A program made the position numbers and the translations under genes. Shown here in pieces: positions 20,229-27,765 of a DNA stretch of 64,000 nt. The notes beneath the pieces are model-generated. The model searched no databases. It saw only the letters and a program-made list of their open reading frames with translations, and was not told the DNA's origin. The DNA comes from DGNJ01 sp002388905 (GTDB taxonomy: Bacteria; Pseudomonadota; Gammaproteobacteria; Pseudomonadales; Porticoccaceae). The DNA is taken from contig DAITSJ010000012.1 of NCBI GenBank assembly GCA_036843405.1, positions 1 to 64,000 of the forward strand, in the 5' to 3' direction. Each line of letters starts with the position of its first letter. Position 1 is the stretch's first letter.

Positions 20229-20939
20229 TTATTCGGGGCGGGTGGCATGGACCATATAGTTCACGGTCACGTCCCTGTCGTTGAGGGAATACCGGCGGGT
20301 CACGGGGTTGTAAGTGAGCCCGGTCATTTCCCCCAGTTCCAGCCCGGCGGTCCGGATCCAGGCAGCCAGTTCCGAGGGTCGGATGAATTTGCTGTATTCA
20401 TGGGTGCCCCGGGGCAGCAGCTTGAGCATGTATTCGGCGCCGACGATGGCAAACAGGTAGGCCTTGGGGTTGCGGTTGATGGTGGAGAAGTAGACGTGCC
20501 CCCCCGGTTTAACCAGCCGTGCGCAGGCAGCCACTACCGACGCGGGGTCGGGAACGTGCTCGAGCATCTCCAGGCAGGTGACCACGTCGAATTCCCCCGG
20601 ACGCTCCCCGGCCAGGGCCTCGGCGGATATGCGTCGGTAGCTGACGTCAACACCGCTTTCCAGCTTATGCAGTTCCGCCACCGCCAGCGGGGCTTCGCCC
20701 ATGTCGATGCCGGTGACCCGGGCACCCCGGTGCGCCAGTGCTTCGCAGAGGATCCCGCCACCGCAGCCGACATCGAGCACCTGCCGTTCGGCCACGGGGG
20801 ATAGCCTGTCGATCCAGTTGGCGCGCAGGGGATTAATGTCATGCAGGGGCTTGAACTCACTCTCGCGATCCCACCAGCGCGAGGCCAGGGCCTCGAATTT
20901 GGCAATTTCACGAGGGTCGAAGTTGGTGTCTGAACTCAT
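20229..20939 (-). CDS. ubiG: Ubiquinone biosynthesis O-methyltransferase UbiG
   Basis: This 236-residue SAM-dependent methyltransferase carries out both O-methylation steps of ubiquinone synthesis. Motif I is VLDVGCGGGILCEALA; the acidic residue binding the ribose is in TGIDMGEAPL; the post-motif segment is CLEMLEHVPDP. The N-terminal FEALASRWWDRESEFKPLHD and C-terminal THEYSKFIRPSEL segments are diagnostic of UbiG. It lies 4 bases after mtaD and 20 before mupP on the minus strand. The linkage of ubiG with mupP and mtaD is conserved in pseudomonads. Confidence 0.96.
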   Translation of the reverse strand: MSSDTNFDPREIAKFEALASRWWDRESEFKPLHDINPLRANWIDRLSPVAERQVLDVGCGGGILCEALAHRGARVTGIDMGEAPLAVAELHKLESGVDVSYRRISAEALAGERPGEFDVVTCLEMLEHVPDPASVVAACARLVKPGGHVYFSTINRNPKAYLFAIVGAEYMLKLLPRGTHEYSKFIRPSELAAWIRTAGLELGEMTGLTYNPVTRRYSLNDRDVTVNYMVHATRPE

Positions 20940-20943
20940 GCTC

Positions 20944-22272
20944 CTAAATTCCTTGACCGGCGATGCGCTGTTGCCACTGGCGGGCCTTGGCCATCAATTC
21001 GTGCTCGTTGAAGGTCTGCAGGGCGCGGTCTTCCAGCAGTGACTTGCCATTGACCCAGACGTGGCTGACGCCGTTGCTGCCGTGACTGTAAATGAGCTGG
21101 GACAGGGGATTATACATGGGTTGGCAGCCGATATCGCCGAGATCCACGGCAGCCAGGTCGGCGGATTTGCCCGCCTCCAGGCTGCCGGTCACCGCGTCGA
21201 GACCCAGGGCGCGGGCGCCGTCCAGAGTTGCCATGCGCAGGGCCCGGGCCGCGGGCAGGGCGGTGGGCTCGCCGCTGACGCCCTTGGCCAGCAGCGCCGA
21301 AAACTGGAGTTCCTCGAGCATGTCGAGATTGTTGTTGCTGGCGGCGCCGTCGGTGCCCAGGGCCACGTTGATACCCGCCTCCTGGAGAAGGTGCACCGGA
21401 CAGAAGCCACTGGCCAGCTTGAGGTTGGAGCGCGGGCAATGGATCACATGGGCGCCGCTCTCGGCAAGCAGCGCCAGATCGGTGTCGTTTGCCTGGGTCA
21501 TGTGCACACACTGGGTGGCGGGGGTCAGCAAACCGTGGTCCCGCAGGCGTTCGATGGGGCGCTGGCCGGTGGCGGAGAGGGCGTCGCGCACTTCCCCGGC
21601 GGTTTCGTGAAGATGGATCTGGATGCCGGCCTCCACCTCGCTGGCCAGCACCGCGATCTTGTCCAGGGTGGCGTCGTCCACCGTGTAGGGGGCGTGGGGG
21701 CCAAAGGCCACGGTGACCATTTCGTGGTCCTTGAAGGTGTCGAACAGCGTCAGGCCCTTGTGAATATATTCGTCGATGCCCCTGGCCCAGGCGCTGGCCA
21801 TGTCGATGACGGGGAAGGCCACCTGGCAGCGGACGCCGTGTTGCCAGGCGAGTTTGGCCACCAGGTCGGGGAAGAAGTACATGTCGGCAAAACAGGTGGT
21901 GCCGGTCTTGAGCATCTCGGCCAGTGCCAGTTCGGCGCCGTCCCGGACGAAGTCTTCACCGACCCAGCGGCCCTCCGCAGGCCATATATGCTCCTCGAGC
22001 CAGCGTTGCAGGGGCAGATCGTCGGCGTAGCCGCGCAACAAGGTCATGGGCGTATGGCCGTGGGCGTTGACCAGCCCCGGAATCAGGATATGGCGGTCCA
22101 GCACTACTTCCCGGTGGGGGCGGTAACGCCGCCGGGCTTCGCCACTGGGGTGCAGGCCCAGGATTTTTCCCCGGTCGACGGCGACGGCACAGTCGGTGTA
22201 GACGGCTTCCTCGGGTACCACCGGGGCCACCCATTTGGCGTGGATCAGCAGTTCGACGGTTTGCGGTTCCAT
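20944..22272 (-). CDS. mtaD: 5'-methylthioadenosine deaminase (TRZ/ATZ amidohydrolase family)
   Basis: This 442-residue amidohydrolase has metal and substrate motifs in order: NAHGHTPMTLLRG (HxH), IHLHET, HCPRSNLKLASG and LGTDGAASNNNLDML, the last holding the catalytic Asp. It is the S-adenosylhomocysteine/5'-methylthioadenosine deaminase group. Its position next to ubiG matches Pseudomonas aeruginosa PA3170, shown to be a methylthioadenosine deaminase. In pseudomonads the next gene is the methylthioribose-1-phosphate isomerase mtnA; here an insertion sequence and then gyrA follow, so mtnA is absent from this spot. Confidence 0.9.
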   Translation of the reverse strand: MEPQTVELLIHAKWVAPVVPEEAVYTDCAVAVDRGKILGLHPSGEARRRYRPHREVVLDRHILIPGLVNAHGHTPMTLLRGYADDLPLQRWLEEHIWPAEGRWVGEDFVRDGAELALAEMLKTGTTCFADMYFFPDLVAKLAWQHGVRCQVAFPVIDMASAWARGIDEYIHKGLTLFDTFKDHEMVTVAFGPHAPYTVDDATLDKIAVLASEVEAGIQIHLHETAGEVRDALSATGQRPIERLRDHGLLTPATQCVHMTQANDTDLALLAESGAHVIHCPRSNLKLASGFCPVHLLQEAGINVALGTDGAASNNNLDMLEELQFSALLAKGVSGEPTALPAARALRMATLDGARALGLDAVTGSLEAGKSADLAAVDLGDIGCQPMYNPLSQLIYSHGSNGVSHVWVNGKSLLEDRALQTFNEHELMAKARQWQQRIAGQGI

Positions 22273-22325
22273 GGCGACTCCTTTGCTGGCCGGCCAGTAT
22301 AGCGAAAATCGCCGATCGGGCGACG

Positions 22326-22337
22326 CCTGGCAGGGCG
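22326..22337. repeat. Left 12-bp target-site duplication
   Basis: CCTGGCAGGGCG occurs here and again, identical, at 23963-23974. The two copies flank the insertion sequence exactly at its terminal inverted repeats, as expected of a target duplication that has not decayed. Confidence 0.85.
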
Positions 22338-23962
22338 CCTTAACTCCCGGTTAAGGGCGGCGCCGAAGGATAGGAAGGAGTGGGAGAGGCGCAACTTGCC
22401 GAGTGATTTGGCAAAATGCCGGGTGACCAAACCCACCACCCGACAAGTGCGCCGATGAGTACCTTAATGCCTCTGCCACCCAAAATCGATATCGACTTCA
22501 CCGACGCGGCCCTGATCGGCACAGGCGGTTGGTCATTGCTGGCCCGGATGGCTCAGCGCACGGGCCTGCTGGACGCGCTGGGTCAATCAGTGCGTCTCAA
22601 ACACCGCCGACGTGGTGCGTCGGATGCCGAGATGCTGTGGAGCCTGATCGCATCGCTGGCCGCCGGCAATGGCGCCCTGTCCGATCTCGATGCGCTGCGC
22701 GCGGATCCTGCCGGGCAGTCGCTGCTGGGGTTGAACGCGGCCCCGTCCGGACGCCGCCTGGGAGAGTACCTGTGCCGCTTTGGTGAAGCCGATGTGACGC
22801 GCTTGCGTGCTGTCGCCCATCGGCTTGCCCGTCAGGTGGCGCCCGCGATAGTGGAGCACGGCATCAAGACGCAAGGCTATGTGCCGGTGTTTGTGGACGG
22901 TACCGCCATCGAAGTCGACGGTCGTCTGTTTGAACAAGCGCGCAAGGGCTATAACGGGGAGCCGCAATACTGGCTGCACAACGTGTTTCTGGGCGGGCTT
23001 TGGGCCAGCGGCCACCTGCATCCGGGCGGTGTTGACGTGGCGCGTGGTTGGGCGGAGCAACTGGCGGAGCTGGCGACCTTGCTGCCTGCCGACACGCCAG
23101 TCTGGGTGCGTACCGATAATGCCTACTACCGGGGCACCTTTGTCCGCTATTGCGCGGAACGGGGCTGGGATTACTCCATCAGCGTGACTCACGACAACAA
23201 CCGCCGCCCTGTCCTCAAGCAACTGGAGGGCTTGCCCGAGAGGGCCTGGCAGGATATCGGCTGCGGGGAATCGGCCACGCTCGTTAACCACCGTCCCGGC
23301 GGCTGGCAACAGCAGCATTATGTGGTCATCCGGCAGCTGTACGACGGCCCCCAACGGCGCCTGACCCCAGCCTATACAGTCATCCTCGTCTCCCGTGACG
23401 ACTTGCCGGTGGATGAATTGGTACGGCGCCATCGTGGCAAGCAGGGCCAGGAAAACGCTTTCAAGGGCCCGCTCATCGACATGGATTTGCATCACCCGCC
23501 CTGTCGGCGCTTCCACGCCAATCAGGCCTTCTATGCCTGTGGCCAGATCGCCCAGTTACTGCTACTGGCCGTGCAGTATGAATGGCTGCCCGACAAGGCC
23601 CGGCGCCATGGCCTGCGACTCTTGATTCGTTACCTGATGCGCTCGGTGGCACGGTTGGTAAAAACCGGGCGGCGCTATCGGCTCGATTTTGCCAAAAATA
23701 ACTTCCGCCTGGACTGGCTATTACACGCCGCCTTCCAGTTGGAATAGCCATTGCCTTCTCGGTGCTCTCCTTCAACCCTTGCGCAACGCAGGGGGTGGCC
23801 TCTCGTGTCGGTTCACCGCCAATCCATCCGCTGATTCGACTCTCCACAGCCTTTCAAGCCGCCGGTTCAACTGTCTCGGGCGTAGAGCCAGCGCCTGGCG
23901 CCTCAGTTACCAACTCCTCTGGCCTATCAGTCGAGGGCCGATCGATTATCCGGGGATTGAGG
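22338..23962 (+). mobile_element. Insertion sequence, IS1380-like
   Basis: This 1625-bp element lies between mtaD and gyrA. Its ends are imperfect inverted repeats. The left end reads CCTTAACTCCCGGTTAAG and the right end, read inward, CCTCAATCCCCGGATAAT; 13 of the first 17 bases match. The left end also holds a perfect palindrome CCTTAAC-TCCCG-GTTAAGG. One transposase gene fills most of the element. About 215 bases between its stop and the right end contain no gene. A perfect 12-bp direct repeat flanks the element, so the insertion looks recent. IS1380 elements usually duplicate 4-5 bp; 10-13 bp is more like the IS4 group, so the family call is tentative. Confidence 0.82.
22416..23747 (+). 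CDS. DDE transposase, IS1380-like
   Basis: This 443-residue transposase appears intact, with no stop or frameshift. DDE candidates are Asp in VFVDGTAIEV, Asp in VRTDNAYYRG and Glu in GKQGQENAFKG. The last has the RGxxxQEN pattern of IS1380-type enzymes rather than the YREK box of IS4. The C-terminal helix-rich part includes ACGQIAQLLLLAVQYEWLP. It starts at ATG 22416, or at the internal ATG 22455 (MSTLMPLP); neither has a clear ribosome site. The enzyme cuts and rejoins the element's ends. Confidence 0.85.
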   Translation: MPGDQTHHPTSAPMSTLMPLPPKIDIDFTDAALIGTGGWSLLARMAQRTGLLDALGQSVRLKHRRRGASDAEMLWSLIASLAAGNGALSDLDALRADPAGQSLLGLNAAPSGRRLGEYLCRFGEADVTRLRAVAHRLARQVAPAIVEHGIKTQGYVPVFVDGTAIEVDGRLFEQARKGYNGEPQYWLHNVFLGGLWASGHLHPGGVDVARGWAEQLAELATLLPADTPVWVRTDNAYYRGTFVRYCAERGWDYSISVTHDNNRRPVLKQLEGLPERAWQDIGCGESATLVNHRPGGWQQQHYVVIRQLYDGPQRRLTPAYTVILVSRDDLPVDELVRRHRGKQGQENAFKGPLIDMDLHHPPCRRFHANQAFYACGQIAQLLLLAVQYEWLPDKARRHGLRLLIRYLMRSVARLVKTGRRYRLDFAKNNFRLDWLLHAAFQLE

Positions 23963-23974
23963 CCTGGCAGGGCG
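23963..23974. repeat. Right 12-bp target-site duplication
   Basis: The identical partner of 22326-22337 begins at the base after the right inverted repeat. The original target therefore lay about 40 bases upstream of the gyrA -10 element, and the insertion probably displaced whatever upstream sequence gyrA once had. Confidence 0.85.
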
Positions 23975-24013
23975 CGCGGGCACGGGCTCATGGCTCGATG
24001 CCGGGCCAAGCTA

Positions 24014-24022
24014 TGCTACAAT
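24014..24022 (+). promoter_or_regulatory. Extended -10 promoter element of gyrA
   Basis: TGCTACAAT is an extended -10 (TGn plus TACAAT). No convincing -35 lies 16-18 bases upstream, which fits an extended -10 promoter. Transcripts would start near 24029 and carry a leader of about 70 bases. That leader ends in a small hairpin (AAACTT-CGGGAA-AAGTTT, 24084-24101) abutting the gyrA ATG. Confidence 0.5.
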
Positions 24023-24101
24023 CGCGCGCTTATGCTCGGGGGGATTAAGCTGCCTCGCCGGGTGCCGGATACCCACGTGGAGTAAACTTCGGGAAAAGTT
24101 T

Positions 24102-26657
24102 ATGGGTGAACTTGCCAGAGAAATCCAGCCCGTCAATATCGAGGACGAGCTAAAGCAATCCTACCTGGATTACGCCATGAGCGTGATCGTGGGCCGGGCC
24201 CTGCCGGATGTACGGGACGGCCTGAAGCCGGTGCACCGGCGGGTGCTCTACGCCATGAGCGAACTCAAGAACGACTGGAACAAGCCCTACAAAAAATCGG
24301 CCCGCGTGGTCGGCGACGTAATCGGTAAGTATCATCCCCACGGCGATTCGGCGGTGTACGACACCATCGTCCGCATGGCCCAGCCTTTCTCCATGCGCTA
24401 CCCGCTGGTGGACGGCCAGGGCAACTTCGGCTCCATTGACGGCGATTCCGCCGCCGCCATGCGGTACACCGAAATCCGCATGGCCAAGATCGCGCACTCC
24501 CTGCTCGCGGATCTGGAAAAAGAGACGGTTGATTTTGTCGACAACTACGACGGCACCGAGACCATTCCCGAGGTGCTGCCCACCCGTGTTCCCAACCTGC
24601 TGGTCAACGGTGCATCGGGCATTGCCGTGGGCATGGCCACCAATATCCCGCCCCACAACCTGCGGGAAGTGGTGCGGGCCTGCCTGGCGCTTATCGATAA
24701 CGAAGACATTACTATCGACGAACTGATGGAGTACATTCCGGGGCCGGACCTGCCCACCGGGGCCATCATCAACGGTCGCGCGGGCATCATCCAGGCCTAT
24801 CGGACCGGCCGCGGCCGCATCTATATGCGCGCCAGGGCGGATATAGAGAGGGACGACAAGACCGGCCGGGAAACCATCATCATCACCGAGATTCCCTACC
24901 TGCTCAATAAGGCCCGGCTCATCGAGCGCATCGCCGAACTGGTCAAGGAAAAGAAAATCGAGGGCATTTCCGAGCTGCGCGACGAATCCGACAAGGATGG
25001 CCTGCGGGTGGTGATCGAGCTCAAGCGCGGGGAAATGGGCGATGTGGTACTCAACAACCTCTACGCCCAGACCCAGTTGCAGAACGTCTTCGGCATCAAC
25101 ATGGTGGCCCTGGTCGACGAGCAGCCCAAGACCCTGAACCTCAAGGAACTGCTCGACGCCTTCCTGCGCCACCGGCGCGAGGTAGTGACCCGGCGCACTG
25201 TCTACCTGTTGCGCAAGGCCCGGGAGCGGGGTCATATCCTCGAGGGTCTGGCGGTTGCCATCTCCAATATCGACCAGGTCATCCAGATGATCAAGGCTTC
25301 GCCGACCCCGGCCGAGGCCAAGGATCGCCTTATGGCCGAAGGCTGGGAGCCCGGTGCCGTGACCCAGTTTCTCGAGCGCGCCGGCAGCGATGCCTGCCGC
25401 CCCGAGGGACTCGGCGAGCAGTTCGGCCTGCGCGACGACCGCTACTACCTGTCATCCGCCCAGGCTCAGGCCATCCTCGAATTGCGCCTGCACCGGCTCA
25501 CGGGCATGGAGCACGACAAACTGCTCGACGAATACCAGGAGAAGGTGGGTGAAATTGCCGAATACCTGGCTATTCTCGCCGACCCGGATCGCCTGATGAC
25601 GGTGATCCGGGACGAACTGAGCGAGATCGAGAAAGAATTCGGCGACGATCGCAAGACGGAAATCATCGAATCCCAGCACGACCTAACGGTGGAAGACCTG
25701 ATTCCCGAAGAGAACCGGGTGGTGACCATTTCCCACGGCGGCTATGCCAAGTCCCAGCCCCTGGACACCTACCAGGCCCAACGCCGGGGCGGTACCGGCA
25801 AGTCGGCTACATCGGTGAAGGACGAGGACTTCGTCGAACACCTGCTGATCGCCAACACCCACGATACCGTGCTCTGCTTTACCAGCGTCGGCAAGGTTTA
25901 CTGGATCAAGGTGTACCAGATTCCCGTCGCCGGGCGCAATTCCCGGGGCCGGCCCATGGTCAATCTTCTGCCTCTGGACGAGGGTGAACGGATTACTTCT
26001 ATTCTGCCGGTGAGAGATTATCCGGCGGACGAGTTTATCTTCATGGCCACCGCCAACGGCACCGTCAAGAAAACGTCCCTGGAATCCTTTTCCCGGCCGC
26101 GCAGTGTCGGCCTGCGGGCGGTGGAGCTGGAAGAGGGGGATCACCTGGTGGGCACCGCCATTACCAATGGCGAGCGGGACGTCATGCTCTTTACTAGCGG
26201 CGGCAAGGCTGTCCGCTTCGATGAGAACGATGTCCGGGCCATGGGCCGCACGGCTCGCGGCGTCCGCGGTGTTCGTATGGCGCCCGGCCAGGAAGTAATA
26301 GCCCTGATTATTCCCGACGAGCAGTACCAGATCCTTACTGTGAGCAGCAAGGGGTTTGGCAAGCGCACCGACGTGGCGGGATTCCCGATCAAGAAGCGGG
26401 GCGGACAGGGCATCATTGCCATGCAGTCCAGTGACCGCAATGGCGAGATGGTGGGTGCCGTCCAGGTGGCCGCTCAGGATGAGATGATGTTGATTTCCGA
26501 CCAGGGTACGCTGGTGCGCACCCGGGTCAGCGAAGTCCCCACGCTTGGTCGCAACACCCAGGGTGTGCGCCTGATCCGGGTCCGGGACGAGGAGCGCCTG
26601 GTGGGCGTCGCCAGGATTGAAGAAGACGAAGACGATGGTGTCATCGGCGAAGAGTGA
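24102..26657 (+). CDS. gyrA: DNA gyrase subunit A
   Basis: This 851-residue subunit of the type II topoisomerase introduces negative supercoils. The N-terminal breakage-reunion domain carries the active Tyr122 in AAMRYTEIR. The quinolone region HPHGDSAVYDTIVRMAQ has Ser83 and Asp87, the sensitive wild-type residues in E. coli numbering. The C-terminal beta-pinwheel domain contains the GyrA box as QRRGGTGK and ends in an acidic tail (RIEEDEDDGVIGEE). It is followed after two bases by pheA. In pseudomonads serC sits between them, but not here. An insertion sequence lies just upstream. Confidence 0.98.
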   Translation: MGELAREIQPVNIEDELKQSYLDYAMSVIVGRALPDVRDGLKPVHRRVLYAMSELKNDWNKPYKKSARVVGDVIGKYHPHGDSAVYDTIVRMAQPFSMRYPLVDGQGNFGSIDGDSAAAMRYTEIRMAKIAHSLLADLEKETVDFVDNYDGTETIPEVLPTRVPNLLVNGASGIAVGMATNIPPHNLREVVRACLALIDNEDITIDELMEYIPGPDLPTGAIINGRAGIIQAYRTGRGRIYMRARADIERDDKTGRETIIITEIPYLLNKARLIERIAELVKEKKIEGISELRDESDKDGLRVVIELKRGEMGDVVLNNLYAQTQLQNVFGINMVALVDEQPKTLNLKELLDAFLRHRREVVTRRTVYLLRKARERGHILEGLAVAISNIDQVIQMIKASPTPAEAKDRLMAEGWEPGAVTQFLERAGSDACRPEGLGEQFGLRDDRYYLSSAQAQAILELRLHRLTGMEHDKLLDEYQEKVGEIAEYLAILADPDRLMTVIRDELSEIEKEFGDDRKTEIIESQHDLTVEDLIPEENRVVTISHGGYAKSQPLDTYQAQRRGGTGKSATSVKDEDFVEHLLIANTHDTVLCFTSVGKVYWIKVYQIPVAGRNSRGRPMVNLLPLDEGERITSILPVRDYPADEFIFMATANGTVKKTSLESFSRPRSVGLRAVELEEGDHLVGTAITNGERDVMLFTSGGKAVRFDENDVRAMGRTARGVRGVRMAPGQEVIALIIPDEQYQILTVSSKGFGKRTDVAGFPIKKRGGQGIIAMQSSDRNGEMVGAVQVAAQDEMMLISDQGTLVRTRVSEVPTLGRNTQGVRLIRVRDEERLVGVARIEEDEDDGVIGEE

Positions 26658-26659
26658 TC

Positions 26660-27742
26660 ATGAATAAGGATACGCTTGAGGCGCTGCGCCGCGATATCGA
26701 CCGCATCGACGCACAGCTTCTGGACCTGATCAGCGAGCGCGCCCGTTGCGCCCAGCAGGTGGCCGAGGTCAAGAAATCCGGGGGCGCGGAGGCCTATTAT
26801 CGCCCCGAGCGGGAAGTGCAGATACTTCGGGGCATTATGGAGCGCAACCCCGGCCCCCTGGACGACGAGGAAATTGCCCGGCTGTTCCGGGAAATCATGT
26901 CGGCCTGCCTGGCCCTGGAGAAGCCGGTCACCGTGGCGTTCCTGGGACCGGAGGGCACTTTCACCCAGGAAGCGGCCATGAAGCACTTCGGCCATTCCGC
27001 CGTATCGCTGCCCATGGCCGCCATTGACGAGGTCTTTCGGGAAGTGGCCGCGGGCGCCGCGGACTATGGCGTGGTGCCGGTGGAAAATTCCTCGGAAGGC
27101 GTGGTCAACCATACCCTGGATACTTTCATCGAGTCGTCCCTGCAAATCTGTGGCGAGGTGGAGTTGCGCATCCACCACCACCTGCTGATCGGGCCCCATA
27201 CCCGTGAAGATAATATCACCCGGGTCTATTCCCATGCCCAGTCACTGGCCCAGTGCCGAAAATGGCTCGACTCGCATTATCCCAATATCGAACGCATTCC
27301 GGTCAACAGCAATGCCGAGGCCGCCAAGCGGGTCCGGGGCGAGTGGAATTCCGCGGCTATCGCCGGTGACATGGCTGTAGAAATCTACGGTCTCGACAAG
27401 TTGAAGGAAAAAATCGAGGATCGTCCGGACAACTCCACCCGGTTCCTGGTGATTGGCCGGGAATCGGTGCCGCCCAGCGGCGACGACAAGACCTCGATCA
27501 TTGTTTCGGTGCGCAACGAGCCCGGCGCCCTCTACAAGTTGCTGGAACCCTTCCGGGTCCACAAGGTCGATATGACACGGCTGGAGACCCGGCCTTCGCC
27601 CATCGGCAAATGGAACTATGTATTTTTTATCGACTTCAAGGGCCACCAGACCGATGTCAATGTCGTCGCGGCCCTCGACGAGTTGCGCATCCGGGCTTCC
27701 GAGTTGAAGGTGCTGGGGTCGTATCCCAGGGCCGTGTTGTAA
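26660..27742 (+). CDS. pheA: Bifunctional chorismate mutase / prephenate dehydratase
   Basis: This 360-residue enzyme of phenylalanine synthesis has an AroQ-type chorismate mutase domain (about residues 1-90: LRRDIDRIDAQLLDLI, RARCAQQVAEVK and YYRPEREVQIL). The prephenate dehydratase domain (about 95-270) follows, with VAFLGPEGTFTQEA, VVPVENSSEGVV and the catalytic Thr in NSTRFLVIG. The C-terminal ACT domain (about 280-355) has the phenylalanine-binding GALYKLLEPF and the LETRPS motif (ESRP-like), so feedback inhibition by phenylalanine is expected. ATG 26660 is two bases past the gyrA stop; the GTG at 26654 would overlap gyrA. Confidence 0.97.
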   Translation: MNKDTLEALRRDIDRIDAQLLDLISERARCAQQVAEVKKSGGAEAYYRPEREVQILRGIMERNPGPLDDEEIARLFREIMSACLALEKPVTVAFLGPEGTFTQEAAMKHFGHSAVSLPMAAIDEVFREVAAGAADYGVVPVENSSEGVVNHTLDTFIESSLQICGEVELRIHHHLLIGPHTREDNITRVYSHAQSLAQCRKWLDSHYPNIERIPVNSNAEAAKRVRGEWNSAAIAGDMAVEIYGLDKLKEKIEDRPDNSTRFLVIGRESVPPSGDDKTSIIVSVRNEPGALYKLLEPFRVHKVDMTRLETRPSPIGKWNYVFFIDFKGHQTDVNVVAALDELRIRASELKVLGSYPRAVL

Positions 27743-27765
27743 CGCCCGCGAACAAGGAATAATCC

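Noticed and set aside
24342..24380. Possible quinolone-resistance change in gyrA
   Set aside because: Codons 83 and 87 encode Ser and Asp, the sensitive state.
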